Shown: in pieces, positions 18,157 through 26,708 of the stretch | How positions within the stretch are numbered: position 1 is the stretch's first letter | Layout of the letters: every line of letters starts with the position of its first letter | Assembly: GCA_016194665.1 (NCBI GenBank) | Contig: JACQBD010000120.1 | Span: 1 to 40,257, forward strand | DNA: 40,257 nucleotides | Source of the DNA: Gammaproteobacteria bacterium | GTDB lineage: Bacteria; Pseudomonadota; Gammaproteobacteria; Acidiferrobacterales; Sulfurifustaceae | Direction of reading: 5' to 3' | Program-made: the position numbers and the translations under genes | The notes under the pieces: generated by a model | The model's database searches: none | What the model was told of the DNA's origin: nothing | What the model saw: the letters and a program-made list of their open reading frames with translations, nothing else

Positions 18157-20463
18157 ATGCACAGCGCGGCGCTAAAAAAAATAAAGCGATTCTTTAGCGC
18201 CAAGTGGATTCGGCTTAGCTTATTATTTTTGGCGCTGCTCATCGCCGGCTATGCCCTGTATCTCGATATCACCGTACGCACCCAATTTGAAGGAAAACGT
18301 TGGGCATTGCCGGCGCGGGTTTACGCGCGCGCGTTAGAACTTTATCCGGGGATGAAATTAAAACCCGAGCAGTTGGAAACCGAGCTGTTAATGCTCAAAT
18401 ATCGCGTCACCACCGGCAATCCGCAAGAGACCGGCGATTTCCAACGCGAAGACAATAGCTTCACGATTCGCACGCGGCCGTTCGTTTTCTGGGACGGCGC
18501 GCAAGCCGCGCGCCAGTTACGTGCTGTATTCCACGGCAATCATCTCGATTCCTTGGAGGATATCAATACGCAAACAGCGGTTACATTAGTGCGCTTAGAT
18601 CCGCTTTTGATCGGCGGGATTTATCCGGCGCACAACGAAGACCGGGTGTTGGTGAAATTAAATGAAGTGCCGCGTGATTTCATCAATGGCTTGATTGCGG
18701 TCGAGGATCATAAATTTTATTCGCACCACGGCGTCGATCCGCGCGGCATCGCGCGCGCCCTGGCCACTACCGTGCGCGGCAATGGCATTCAAGGCGGCAG
18801 CACGCTGACGCAACAATTGGTGAAAAACTTTTTTCTCACTCCCGAGCGCAGCTTACGCCGCAAATTTACCGAAATCATCACGGCGTCCTTGCTCGAGCTG
18901 CATTACAGCAAAGATGAAATACTCGAAGCCTACGCCAATGAAATATATCTCGGCCAGGACGGGAACCGCGCGATCCACGGCGTCGGCTTGGCCAGCCACT
19001 TTTATTTCGATCAACCGTCGACACAGCTTAATTTGCCGCAGGCGGCGTTGTTGGTGGGCATGGTGCAAGGACCGGCGATTTACGATCCACGCCGCCATCC
19101 TGAACGCGCCTTGACGCGACGCAATTTGGTCTTGCATGAAATGCGTCAGCAAGGTTTTATTAGTCCGCAACAATATGAAAATGCCAAAAACTCGCCGTTA
19201 GCTGTCGTCAAAACCGCGCCGGGCGGCACCTCGCGGCATCCGGCTTTCGTCGAATTGGTGCACCGCCAATTACGCCGCGATTACCGCGATGAAGACTTGC
19301 GTTCCGAGGGTTTGCACATCTTCACCACGCTCGATCCACAAACACAACAAATTGCCGAGCAAACATTGGCCACGCGCTTAAGCCAGCTGGAAAAAACTCG
19401 CGGCATAACCGCCGACACGCTGGAAGGCGCGGCCATCATTAGCAATACCCAAAACGGCGAAATCGAAGCCTTGACGGGCGGACGACATGCGCGTTTCGAA
19501 GGTTTCAATCGCGCATTGGATGCGGTGCGCTCCATCGGTTCGCTGATAAAACCGGTGATTTATCTCACGGCCTTGGAACAACCGTCGACCTATACGCTCA
19601 TCACGCCTCTGGACGACAGTCCTTTAATATGGCGCGAACGCGGCGCCAAAGATTGGGAGCCACGAAATTACGATAAAGTCTCGCACGGCAACGTGCCGCT
19701 GCGCATGGCGCTCGCCAATTCTTATAATTTGTCGTCGGCACGTCTTGGATTAGCTTTAGGCGTGCAAAAAGTAATGTATAACGTGCGTCAATTAGGAATC
19801 GATCGCGAACTTCCTCCTTACGCCTCTAATCTTCTAGGCGCCGATGGTTTAACGCCGCTCGAAGTCACGCAAATTTATCAAACCCTGGCCAGCGGCGGCT
19901 TTCGCGTGCCGTTGCGCGCGATTCGCGAAGTGGTCACGGCAGATGGCAAAGCCTTGCAACGTTATCCGTTATCCGTGCAGCAAGTGGTCGAACCCGCGCC
20001 AGCCTATTTAATAACCAACGCATTGCAAACCGTGGTGCACGAAGGCACAGCGGATGGACTTAATAAATATATTTCGCCCGATCTAAATGCCGCCGGCAAA
20101 ACCGGCACGACCAACGATTTGCGCGACAGCTGGTTCGCCGGCTACACCGGCGACCGCGTGGCCGTAGCTTGGATCGGACGCGACGATAATCAGCCGATCA
20201 ATATGACCGGCGCCGGTGGCGCCATGACGGTCTGGGGTAGTATCATGGCGCAACTCGACGCCGAACCGCTGCAACCGCCGGTGCCGGAAAATATCGAGTT
20301 CGTGTGGGTGGATCCGGAAAAAAATTTGCGCGCCGACGAAACTTGCGCAGGCGCGGTGAAACTTCCTTTTATTCGCGGTTCAGCGCCGACTGAAACCGCG
20401 CCTTGCGCCAAAACTTCCCCGGTCAAATCAATTAAAAGCTGGTTTAAGAGATTATTCGAATGA
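18157..20463 (+). CDS. mrcB: Penicillin-binding protein 1B (bifunctional peptidoglycan synthase)
   Basis: This is a class A PBP that polymerises glycan strands from lipid II and crosslinks stem peptides, anchored in the inner membrane. It has 768 residues (E. coli PBP1b 844). A cytoplasmic N terminus and one membrane helix (about 18-33) are followed by a UB2H-like domain (ALELYPGMKLKPEQLETEL). The glycosyltransferase domain has catalytic Glu183 in VEDHKFYSHHGVD and GGSTLTQQLVKNFFL. The transpeptidase domain has Ser462 in SLIK, the SYN motif in NSYNLSSARLG and KTGT at 648. Its stop overlaps the start of the TPR lipoprotein gene (ATGA). The presence of UB2H is consistent with activation by an outer-membrane lipoprotein. 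Confidence 0.95.
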   Translation: MHSAALKKIKRFFSAKWIRLSLLFLALLIAGYALYLDITVRTQFEGKRWALPARVYARALELYPGMKLKPEQLETELLMLKYRVTTGNPQETGDFQREDNSFTIRTRPFVFWDGAQAARQLRAVFHGNHLDSLEDINTQTAVTLVRLDPLLIGGIYPAHNEDRVLVKLNEVPRDFINGLIAVEDHKFYSHHGVDPRGIARALATTVRGNGIQGGSTLTQQLVKNFFLTPERSLRRKFTEIITASLLELHYSKDEILEAYANEIYLGQDGNRAIHGVGLASHFYFDQPSTQLNLPQAALLVGMVQGPAIYDPRRHPERALTRRNLVLHEMRQQGFISPQQYENAKNSPLAVVKTAPGGTSRHPAFVELVHRQLRRDYRDEDLRSEGLHIFTTLDPQTQQIAEQTLATRLSQLEKTRGITADTLEGAAIISNTQNGEIEALTGGRHARFEGFNRALDAVRSIGSLIKPVIYLTALEQPSTYTLITPLDDSPLIWRERGAKDWEPRNYDKVSHGNVPLRMALANSYNLSSARLGLALGVQKVMYNVRQLGIDRELPPYASNLLGADGLTPLEVTQIYQTLASGGFRVPLRAIREVVTADGKALQRYPLSVQQVVEPAPAYLITNALQTVVHEGTADGLNKYISPDLNAAGKTGTTNDLRDSWFAGYTGDRVAVAWIGRDDNQPINMTGAGGAMTVWGSIMAQLDAEPLQPPVPENIEFVWVDPEKNLRADETCAGAVKLPFIRGSAPTETAPCAKTSPVKSIKSWFKRLFE

Positions 20464-20873
20464 ATAAAATTATTTTCGCTCTGGCATCGCTAATCGTGCT
20501 ATCGAGTTGCAGCAGCGATTTGTTTCGTGAATCGTCCGAACCAGCCTCCAACAATAACGCCGTGGTGGCGTTGGTGAACAGCGCGCATACCGACGCGGCC
20601 GCCAACAAATTCGACGCCGCCGGCGCGACGCTTGAGCGCGCCTTGCGCATCGAGCCGCGCAATCCAGCGTTGTGGCAAGAGCTCGCGCGCGTTCGTTTGC
20701 AGCAAGGCGAATATCAGCAGGTCGAAAGTCTGGCGGCAAAGTCCAACGGATTGGCCGGCGATAATAAATCCATGCGCGCGGAAAATTGGCGCCTCATCGG
20801 TCAAGCACGTCTCAAACGCGGCGACCATCAGGGAGCGCAAGCCGCGTTCAACAAAGCTGCTGAAACCAATTAA
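20460..20873 (+). CDS. lpoP: TPR lipoprotein, probable PBP1b activator LpoP
   Basis: This is a 137-residue lipoprotein: the signal ends LIVLSSCSSD with Cys17 as the lipidation site. The mature part has a short linker and then paired helices of the tetratricopeptide type (AANKFDAAGATLERALRIEPRNPALWQELARV, then GQARLKRGDHQGAQAAFNKA). Established knowledge: in Pseudomonas aeruginosa the PBP1b activator LpoP is a TPR lipoprotein encoded next to the PBP1b gene. Here the gene is translationally coupled to mrcB (ATGA), so by architecture and location I infer the same role. This is not proved by sequence alignment, and a generic TPR lipoprotein remains possible. Its stop shares the palindrome TTAA with the convergent PAP2 gene. 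Confidence 0.78.
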   Translation: MNKIIFALASLIVLSSCSSDLFRESSEPASNNNAVVALVNSAHTDAAANKFDAAGATLERALRIEPRNPALWQELARVRLQQGEYQQVESLAAKSNGLAGDNKSMRAENWRLIGQARLKRGDHQGAQAAFNKAAETN

Positions 20874-21493
20874 AAGCTCGGTTTCCTCGCTGCGATTGGA
20901 TTGAGAGCATTATTAGCAAGTAGAAAAATAGCCATGCCCAAACTGGCGCCGGCGATGACATCGCTCAAAAAGTGATGGTTCGTCACGATTAGTGCCACCG
21001 CTAAAAGTAACAACAGACTGAAACACGCGAGCCTATATCGCGGATAGTAATAGCCGAAACCTGCAATTAAGGCAGTGAACACCGTCATGTGACCGGATGG
21101 AAAACATCCGTAGCCTTCACTGGCGTCAAACCAATAAAAAATGGGCGATTGATGATAAATCGCCCACATCCAGGGGTTCGATCTTCCCAATACAAATTGT
21201 AAAAAAGATTTAAAAATAAATGCCGCAGGAACGGCGGTGCCGCATAGCTGCAAAAATTGAGTATGGCGATTTTTATAGCCTCGACGTGTAAGTAAAAAAT
21301 ACAGCCCCCAGCTGACCAAAGTAATAATAATAACTACATAAGCCAACAAATCCGGTATGCCCGCTGCCGCCTGCAATAAAGCATCGTTTGCGTGCATCCA
21401 GCGATAGAAAAATAATGAAAGCGTTTGATCCCAAAATACATAGCTCAAGGCCATTAATACTAAGGCAAAAGAAAAACCGATAATTAAAATCAT
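20870..21493 (-). CDS. PAP2-family membrane phosphatase
   Basis: This is a 207-residue integral membrane phosphatase of the PAP2 superfamily, with about five to six hydrophobic helices. Motif one is seen as KSFLQFVLGRSNP, motif two as CFPSGHMTVF (catalytic His), and motif three as TNHHFLSDVIAGASLG (nucleophile His and Asp). Family members remove phosphate from undecaprenyl pyrophosphate, phosphatidylglycerophosphate or lipid A. Proximity to the peptidoglycan synthase gene suggests undecaprenyl pyrophosphate recycling or lipid A modification, but this is inference. It converges on lpoP, the two stop codons sharing the four bases TTAA, and diverges from the lipoprotein gene at 21591. Confidence 0.88.
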   Translation of the reverse strand: MILIIGFSFALVLMALSYVFWDQTLSLFFYRWMHANDALLQAAAGIPDLLAYVVIIITLVSWGLYFLLTRRGYKNRHTQFLQLCGTAVPAAFIFKSFLQFVLGRSNPWMWAIYHQSPIFYWFDASEGYGCFPSGHMTVFTALIAGFGYYYPRYRLACFSLLLLLAVALIVTNHHFLSDVIAGASLGMAIFLLANNALNPIAARKPSF

Positions 21494-21590
21494 TAGGTAG
21501 TGGATTCAATATATGTCAGGAAAAAATTTAAGATCTAGACCAAATTTCTAGCGATTGGTTTAATCTGCAAGATTATCTTAAAATCACGCC

Positions 21591-21980
21591 ATGACGCGCA
21601 TAATATATTTAAGCTTTATATGTATTTTCTTAGTCGCTTGCGCCACACCGGAGGTGGAAATTCTTAGCCAGACCGAGTCGTTCGCACCCACTCACCACGT
21701 CGAAGTCCTTTTGGATATGCCGTCCCGACCCTATAAAACCTTTGCCATTCTGGAAGACAATTACGGCGGAAGTCCCGAGGAAATCAACGCCCGCTTGGAA
21801 CAAAAAGGACGCGATATAGGCGCCGATGCGATTGTCATCGTCAGTGTGAACGATAAGACGGTGACCGATTGGATTGCCGCCAATCCCTATTCTGTCCATG
21901 GCGCCTATCGTCTGCACTACCGGCCAATCAAGCATGTCTATCATGCGGTTCGCGCGCGAGCGCTTAAATACAGCCGCTGA
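21591..21980 (+). CDS. Small lipoprotein of unknown function
   Basis: This protein has 129 residues. The signal IIYLSFICIFLVACATPEV has the lipobox LVAC, so the mature protein begins CATPEVEIL. The body has the pattern of a small alpha/beta fold: a strand (RPYKTFAILE), a helix (PEEINARLEQKGRDIGADAIVIVSV) and a final strand (GAYRLHYRPI). The GRDIGADAIVI-type segment is found in several lipoprotein families with RcsF- or YbjQ-like folds, but I cannot assign one. It diverges from the PAP2 gene with about 97 bases between them and has no operon partner. Confidence 0.72.
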   Translation: MTRIIYLSFICIFLVACATPEVEILSQTESFAPTHHVEVLLDMPSRPYKTFAILEDNYGGSPEEINARLEQKGRDIGADAIVIVSVNDKTVTDWIAANPYSVHGAYRLHYRPIKHVYHAVRARALKYSR

Positions 21981-22118
21981 CCAAAAGGTTCCTGTTCTAT
22001 CTACGATAGTGCCGAGCCTCCGCCCAGGTGAAATGTAAATTTTCATTTACTGATTCAGCCATTTTCATGAACGGAACTTTCTGCACCGCCGGTCAGAAAA
22101 TCTAGTCCGCTGGTACTT

Positions 22119-22151
22119 TTAAGGTGTTTGGGGGATTGTCAAATACCTTAA
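22119..22151. promoter_or_regulatory. Inverted repeat upstream of the small membrane protein gene
   Basis: TTAAGGTGTTTG and CAAATACCTTAA form a 12-bp stem with one G:T pair around a 9-base loop (GGGGATTGT). It ends 45 bases before the ATG at 22197. No T-run follows on either strand, so it does not look like a terminator. It may be an operator or a 5' UTR structure. Confidence 0.5.
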
Positions 22152-22196
22152 GAAAAGAGATGCTACGCGGACCAAATCATCACAAGGAAACAGTGC

Positions 22197-22433
22197 ATGA
22201 GCCTGGAAACAATCGTCGTTCTACTTCTCGTCTGGACCGTGGCCGGTTTGTTCGCCGCCATCGCTTTTGGAAAAGTGATTCAAGATCCCGACGTCTCACC
22301 GGATCAACAAGAACCCATCCCCTCTTCTTCTGGTTCCTTAAAATATTTGCGTCGCAATAAACGCAAATCGTCGGCGCCCGTCGAACACACCAGCCGCGTA
22401 CGTCATACCGGCATGAAGCGAGCAACCGGATAA
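22197..22433 (+). CDS. Small single-pass membrane protein, unknown
   Basis: This is a predicted 78-residue protein. It has one N-terminal hydrophobic helix (IVVLLLVWTVAGLFAAIAFG, about residues 5-25) followed by a polar, basic tail (LRRNKRKSS and GMKR). By the positive-inside rule the tail is probably cytoplasmic. The start ATG has a strong ribosome site AAGGA about nine bases upstream, which supports this frame over the overlapping ORF starting at 22124 in the track. No family is recognised. It converges on the 2OG oxygenase gene with a gap of 14 bases. Confidence 0.6.
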   Translation: MSLETIVVLLLVWTVAGLFAAIAFGKVIQDPDVSPDQQEPIPSSSGSLKYLRRNKRKSSAPVEHTSRVRHTGMKRATG

Positions 22434-22447
22434 ATTTAACCTGTTAC

Positions 22448-23119
22448 TCATTCCCCCGCGTTAGTGATAAGCGGGGAGCCCGGCAGTGGATTTTTATTGA
22501 TATTCCATGAAAGCGTAATGCGTGGACGCTTGCCGAGATAGGCATTCACGGTGTGCACCAGTTGGCTCGGAAAAATAATCATCGTTCCCATTTTCATTCC
22601 TGGATAAAAAGGCTTGGTCACGCAACCTTCTTGATCCGGACAGCAACTACTCAAACGCGGATCCACGAAACCGAATTGTCCGCTTAAAGAATCTTCCACG
22701 TCTTCGTCGCCGGTTTCCACGCAATACACCACGCTCGCCGTTGAACGCACATGACTGTGCGGCATGCAAAAATCGCCGTTACGATAAATATTGGCCCAGC
22801 TGAGATCCACCACCGCATCCTCGCACTCCAAGACGCGCCGAAAAAACGCGCGCGCGCGCAAACTAATCAACTCCGCTTCGGTGTTGAGCCAGGTGTCCAG
22901 ATGATGAATTTTAGTGCCGCAAGCCCCGCGGAAACTACGCTTGCGTAAACGCTGATGCTCTTCCAGTTCAAGAATTTTGGCGATAAGGCGCGGATGATAT
23001 TCCTGCACATCCAGAAAATGGGTCGAGCAAATTGTCGGATTGCCGCACGTTTCGATTATTTGATCCTTGGGCCACACTTCGATGGGTTTTAAACCCAGCT
23101 GGATCACGTCGTTATCCAT
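22448..23119 (-). CDS. Putative 2OG-Fe(II) oxygenase
   Basis: This 223-residue protein resembles the putative 2OG-Fe(II) oxygenase family PF13759/TIGR02466. Candidate metal ligands are His121 or His123 in CMPHSHVRSTASVVYCVE and His189 in FPSQLVHTVNAYLGKRPRITLSWNI, with Arg200 placed to bind 2-oxoglutarate. A Cys-containing insertion (SSCCPDQEGC, Cys159, Cys160, Cys166) lies between the two ligand segments. The substrate is unknown; related proteins hydroxylate proteins or small molecules. It lies 147 bases behind acpS on the same strand, probably with its own promoter. No signal peptide is present. Confidence 0.8.
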   Translation of the reverse strand: MDNDVIQLGLKPIEVWPKDQIIETCGNPTICSTHFLDVQEYHPRLIAKILELEEHQRLRKRSFRGACGTKIHHLDTWLNTEAELISLRARAFFRRVLECEDAVVDLSWANIYRNGDFCMPHSHVRSTASVVYCVETGDEDVEDSLSGQFGFVDPRLSSCCPDQEGCVTKPFYPGMKMGTMIIFPSQLVHTVNAYLGKRPRITLSWNINKNPLPGSPLITNAGE

Positions 23120-23266
23120 TTCAGGTTACTCGCTTAAGAATCAATGCCTCTATTGTGACATGCCGCCAGCCCTTGGGGAAACGGCATAATCGATGCGCAG
23201 AGCTAAGCAGCAGACGACCGGTTTATTGCCCATTATGAATGATTTTAAAAATTTAACGGAAATAAT

Positions 23267-23647
23267 TTAATTCGTCTCAAGCGTCACGAACGCCACGGCA
23301 TGGTCTTTTTCATCCGCTAAACTAATATGCGCCACGGCGATGTTTTTTGCTTGCAGAAATTCTTGCGCGCGGCCATGGAACGCCAAGATCGGTTTACCTT
23401 GAGCGTCATGCGTCACTTCGATATCGTGCAGCTGAATTCCATCGCGGAATCCCGTGCCCATGGCTTTGACCGTTGCTTCTTTGGCGGCAAAGCGCCGTGC
23501 TAAAAAATTCGCCTTGTTGGCGTTTTTGCGGAAGTCCAACAATTCACCGCTGGTGAGAATGCGTTCGGAAAATCGATCGCCGAATCGATCGAGGTCTTCT
23601 TGCATGCGCCCCACGCGCACGATGTCGGTGCCAATACCAAAAATCAT
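23267..23647 (-). CDS. acpS: Holo-[acyl-carrier-protein] synthase
   Basis: This enzyme transfers 4'-phosphopantetheine from CoA to apo-acyl carrier protein, enabling fatty acid synthesis. It has 126 residues, as in E. coli. The N terminus [14 protein letters not shown] carries the metal-binding Asp8, and [16 protein letters not shown] carries the catalytic or metal-binding Glu. Its ATG overlaps the pdxJ stop (ATGA), the standard pdxJ-acpS coupling in gammaproteobacteria. Confidence 0.96.
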   Translation of the reverse strand: MIFGIGTDIVRVGRMQEDLDRFGDRFSERILTSGELLDFRKNANKANFLARRFAAKEATVKAMGTGFRDGIQLHDIEVTHDAQGKPILAFHGRAQEFLQAKNIAVAHISLADEKDHAVAFVTLETN

Positions 23648-24369
23648 TTCGCCGCTTCCAACATCAGTCGTTTTATTTCCCGCACCGCCTCCGACATGCC
23701 GGTAAACAAAGCACGCGCAACAATGGCATGTCCGATGTTTAATTCCGATATGCCGGGGATGCCGGCGATCGCTTGTACATTGTGATAGTTAAGCCCATGG
23801 CCGGCGTTAACTTGTAATTTCAATCCTAAACCCTGCTGCACGGCTTGCTCGATGCGCACCAGTTCTTGCTGGCGCGCTGCCGGATCTTCGATATCGGCAT
23901 AACGGCCGGTGTGAATCTCGATAACCGCGGCTCCGGTTTTGGCCGCGGCTTCGATTTGATCGGCGTCGGCATCCACAAACAAAGATACGCGTATGCCGGC
24001 GTCAACCAGACGTTTGCAAACTTGAGTAATTTTTTTAAACCCGCCGACAACATCCAAACCGCCTTCGGTGGTAAGTTCTTGGCGTCGCTCGGGCACCATA
24101 CAGCATTCTTGTGGGCGCACGCGACAAGCAAAAGCCACCACGTCGTCTGCCACCGCCAGCTCCAAATTCATGCGCGTCTGAATCACGCGCCGTAAAACTT
24201 CCACGTCTTGATCCTGAATATGCCGCCGGTCTTCGCGCAAATGCAGCGTTATTGCGTCGGCCCCGGCTTGTTCCGCTTCCAGCGCCGCTTGAATGGGATC
24301 GGGGTAGCGCGTGCCGCGCGCCTGACGCAGCGTGGCAACGTGATCGATATTAACTCCCAACTTTATCAA
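23644..24369 (-). CDS. pdxJ: Pyridoxine 5'-phosphate synthase
   Basis: PdxJ condenses 3-amino-2-oxopropyl phosphate with deoxyxylulose 5-phosphate to make pyridoxine phosphate. It has 241 residues and a TIM-barrel fold. The N terminus [24 protein letters not shown] is diagnostic, with further conserved blocks [20 protein letters not shown] and [12 protein letters not shown]. The start appears to be a TTG (24367-24369), as no ATG or GTG fits the conserved N terminus. The gene overlaps the end of recO by 20 bases. Confidence 0.96.
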   Translation of the reverse strand: MIKLGVNIDHVATLRQARGTRYPDPIQAALEAEQAGADAITLHLREDRRHIQDQDVEVLRRVIQTRMNLELAVADDVVAFACRVRPQECCMVPERRQELTTEGGLDVVGGFKKITQVCKRLVDAGIRVSLFVDADADQIEAAAKTGAAVIEIHTGRYADIEDPAARQQELVRIEQAVQQGLGLKLQVNAGHGLNYHNVQAIAGIPGISELNIGHAIVARALFTGMSEAVREIKRLMLEAAK

Positions 24370-25117
24370 GCTTGTGCTCCATCTCTGTTGCGCTTAAAGG
24401 AATGCTGCGGCGAAATAATTTGCGGCTGTGCAGCGGTTTTTCGCCCAAATGCCGTGCTAAGGCGGCGCGCATCAATGCTTTAGCGTCGCGCAAGGCGCTG
24501 GCGTCTTCCAAAGTTTCTTGCGCCAGCGCCAATAAACTGGCGCCGCGAATGCGTAAACCTTCAGTCGGCCGATGCAGTTCGGGGTTCGCCAAGCGCAGCG
24601 GACCGCGCTCAAAAATGTAATCGTACACCACGTCCGCTTCAAGCGGTTTTTTGTCGGCGATATCGTGATCCAAAACCAAGGCATAACCCAGTTCACGCAA
24701 TAAATTTTTTTCAAAAACCCGCAGCACCGCTTCTTGCAAACTATTATTTCGGCACAAACGTTCGAGCGCCGCCTGATAAACCTCAAATAAGCGATCGTGC
24801 GGATCGTGTCGGTGCAGCAAGCGCAGCAGCACTTCGTTCATGTAAAAGCCGCAATAGAGCGCCGATCCTTCAAGTGCCGCGTGCGCGCCGTCGGCTTCGG
24901 CGCCGGTCAAGGTCGCCAACTCGCCCTTGCCGCTCCAACCGATCAATAAACGCTGAAACGGTTTTAAAATACCGCGCACCCGGCTGTTCGGCCGCTTCGC
25001 GCCTTTGGCGATGAGTCCGATGCGCCCATGTTGCGCGGTTAACACTTCGAGCAATAAGCTGGTTTCGCTGTAACCGTGGTGGTGCAAAATAAACGCGGGT
25101 TGTTGATGGATACGCAC
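24350..25117 (-). CDS. recO: DNA repair protein RecO
   Basis: RecO mediates loading of RecA on SSB-coated single-stranded DNA in the RecF pathway. It has 255 residues. The N-terminal OB-fold contains [37 protein letters not shown], characteristic of the family. The alpha-helical C-terminal region follows ([26 protein letters not shown]). The start is a GTG (25115-25117), two bases after the era stop. The era-recO-pdxJ order is conserved across gammaproteobacteria. Confidence 0.94.
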   Translation of the reverse strand: MRIHQQPAFILHHHGYSETSLLLEVLTAQHGRIGLIAKGAKRPNSRVRGILKPFQRLLIGWSGKGELATLTGAEADGAHAALEGSALYCGFYMNEVLLRLLHRHDPHDRLFEVYQAALERLCRNNSLQEAVLRVFEKNLLRELGYALVLDHDIADKKPLEADVVYDYIFERGPLRLANPELHRPTEGLRIRGASLLALAQETLEDASALRDAKALMRAALARHLGEKPLHSRKLFRRSIPLSATEMEHKLDKVGS

Positions 25118-25119
25118 AA

Positions 25120-26022
25120 TCAGCTCTCGTCGGCGTAGCCCAGGCTGCGCAGGGCGCGCTCGCTGTCCGCCCAGCCTTCACGCACTTTCACCCATAAACC
25201 GAGATGCACCTTGGCGCCCAAAAGTTTTTGCATCGCCAAACGCGCGCGGCTGCCTATGGTCTTGAGTCGCTCGCCGTCTTTACCGATGAGAATCGGTTTT
25301 TGACCTTCTTTGTCGACCCAGATGGTGGCGTCGATATGAATCGCGCCTTTGGCGCGTTTAAATTGTTCGATGCTCACGGCCGTGGCGTAAGGCACTTCCT
25401 GACGCAACCCACGAAATATTTGTTCACGCACGAGTTCGGCGACGAGGAAACGTTCGCTACGATCACTGATTTGATCCACGGGATACAGTGGCGCTTGCAC
25501 CGGCAAATATTTCAAAATGGCTTTCTGTAAATTATCGACGTTGGTGGTTTTTAATGCCGATACCGGAATGATCTCGGCAAAATTCATTTTTTTATGCGAC
25601 TCTTCAATTAATGGTAAGAGTTGCTGGCGGTCTTTAAGTTGATCCATTTTATTAATGGCGAGAATAACGGGGATGCCTTGTTGCATCGCCAATTGCAACG
25701 GATATTCATCGGCGCGCGTCCAGCCGCTGGCGGCGATAAGCAAAACGATGCAATCAACGCCTTGCAAGCTGGCATTCGCCACCCGGTTAAGGTAACGGTT
25801 CATCATGCCTTTATTATCCGTTTGCAGGCCAGGGGTATCTACATAAATTATTTGGGCGCTGTCAGAAGTTTTAATGCCCAGCAAACGATGTCGCGTAGTT
25901 TGCGCGCGCGATGAGGTAATACTCAGTTTCTGGCCGACGAGATTATTTAACAGTGTGGACTTGCCCACGTTGGGCCGCCCGGCGAGCGTCGCCAGGCCGC
26001 AACGAAAATCGGTTTCAGACAT
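25120..26022 (-). CDS. era: GTPase Era
   Basis: Era is an essential GTPase that binds 16S rRNA and helps assemble the 30S subunit. The G1 motif GRPNVGKST, the G3 motif DTPG and the G4 motif NKMD are visible, and the C-terminal KH domain has the IGKDGERLKTIGSRAR signature. The ORF track starts the frame at 26130, inside rnc. The better start is the ATG at 26022, giving MSETDFRCGLATLAGRPNVGKST and 300 residues, the normal length. This ATG overlaps the rnc stop as TAATG, consistent with the usual rnc-era coupling. Confidence 0.96.
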   Translation of the reverse strand: MSETDFRCGLATLAGRPNVGKSTLLNNLVGQKLSITSSRAQTTRHRLLGIKTSDSAQIIYVDTPGLQTDNKGMMNRYLNRVANASLQGVDCIVLLIAASGWTRADEYPLQLAMQQGIPVILAINKMDQLKDRQQLLPLIEESHKKMNFAEIIPVSALKTTNVDNLQKAILKYLPVQAPLYPVDQISDRSERFLVAELVREQIFRGLRQEVPYATAVSIEQFKRAKGAIHIDATIWVDKEGQKPILIGKDGERLKTIGSRARLAMQKLLGAKVHLGLWVKVREGWADSERALRSLGYADES

Positions 26023-26708
26023 TAGGATTGAGACAAACGCGCGAGCGCCAGCGAGGCCGCTTCTTGTTCGGCATGCCGGCGGCTGTTGCCTTCGCCGCGG
26101 ACCGGCCCGTCCAAGCTGGCGACGCGGCATTCGACGATGAAATTCTGCTGATGCGCTTCACCCGTGACCTCGCGCACGACATAAATCGGCGTCGGCAGCG
26201 AAAGCTTTTGTAGATGCTCTTGCAATTGCGTTTTGGGATCTTTGGGAATGGAATGCGGATCGAGATGCGCCAGTTTATCGCGATAAAGATACAAAATGAC
26301 TTTTACGGCTTGATCGGCGGAACTGTCTTTGCAGATGGCGCCAAAAATAGCCTCGAGCGTATCGGCCAGAATCGAATCGCGATCGTAACCGCCGCTTTTC
26401 AGTTCGCCTTCGCCCAGCGCCAGATAATCGCCGAGTTCGATGGCGCGCGCCAGATCCGCCAGCGCGCTTTTCTTGACCAGACTGGCGCGTAGTCGTGTCA
26501 GCTCGCCTTCGGAAAGGTCGGCATAACGATTGTAGAGCTCGGACGAAATGGCAAAACCGAGCACGCTATCGCCTAAAAATTCCAAACGTTCGTAATTATC
26601 GCTGCTTTTACTACGATGAGTTAGCGCCCGCGTCAACAATTCCGGCTGCCGGAAGACGTAGCTTAACCGGCGGCTCAGTTCGGCGGCATTGTTTTTATTC
26701 CGCGCCAC
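26022..26708 (-). CDS. rnc: Ribonuclease III
   Basis: RNase III cleaves double-stranded RNA in rRNA precursors and many mRNAs. It has 228 residues (E. coli 226). The catalytic signature NYERLEFLGDSVLGFAIS is intact, followed by a C-terminal double-stranded RNA-binding domain (DPKTQLQEHLQKLSLPTPIYVV). The start is a GTG (26706-26708), which lies inside the end of the DUF4845 gene (14-base overlap). Confidence 0.96.
   Translation of the reverse strand: MARNKNNAAELSRRLSYVFRQPELLTRALTHRSKSSDNYERLEFLGDSVLGFAISSELYNRYADLSEGELTRLRASLVKKSALADLARAIELGDYLALGEGELKSGGYDRDSILADTLEAIFGAICKDSSADQAVKVILYLYRDKLAHLDPHSIPKDPKTQLQEHLQKLSLPTPIYVVREVTGEAHQQNFIVECRVASLDGPVRGEGNSRRHAEQEAASLALARLSQS

Noticed and set aside
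22073-22097. Sigma-E-like GGAACTT..TCAGA upstream of the small membrane protein gene
   Set aside because: Only 13 bases separate the two elements, against the 15-16 required, so it is probably chance.
26023-26130. 36-residue N-terminal extension of Era in the ORF track
   Set aside because: It lies inside rnc, is Arg/Pro-rich and is absent from Era proteins; ATG 26022 gives the normal 300 residues.
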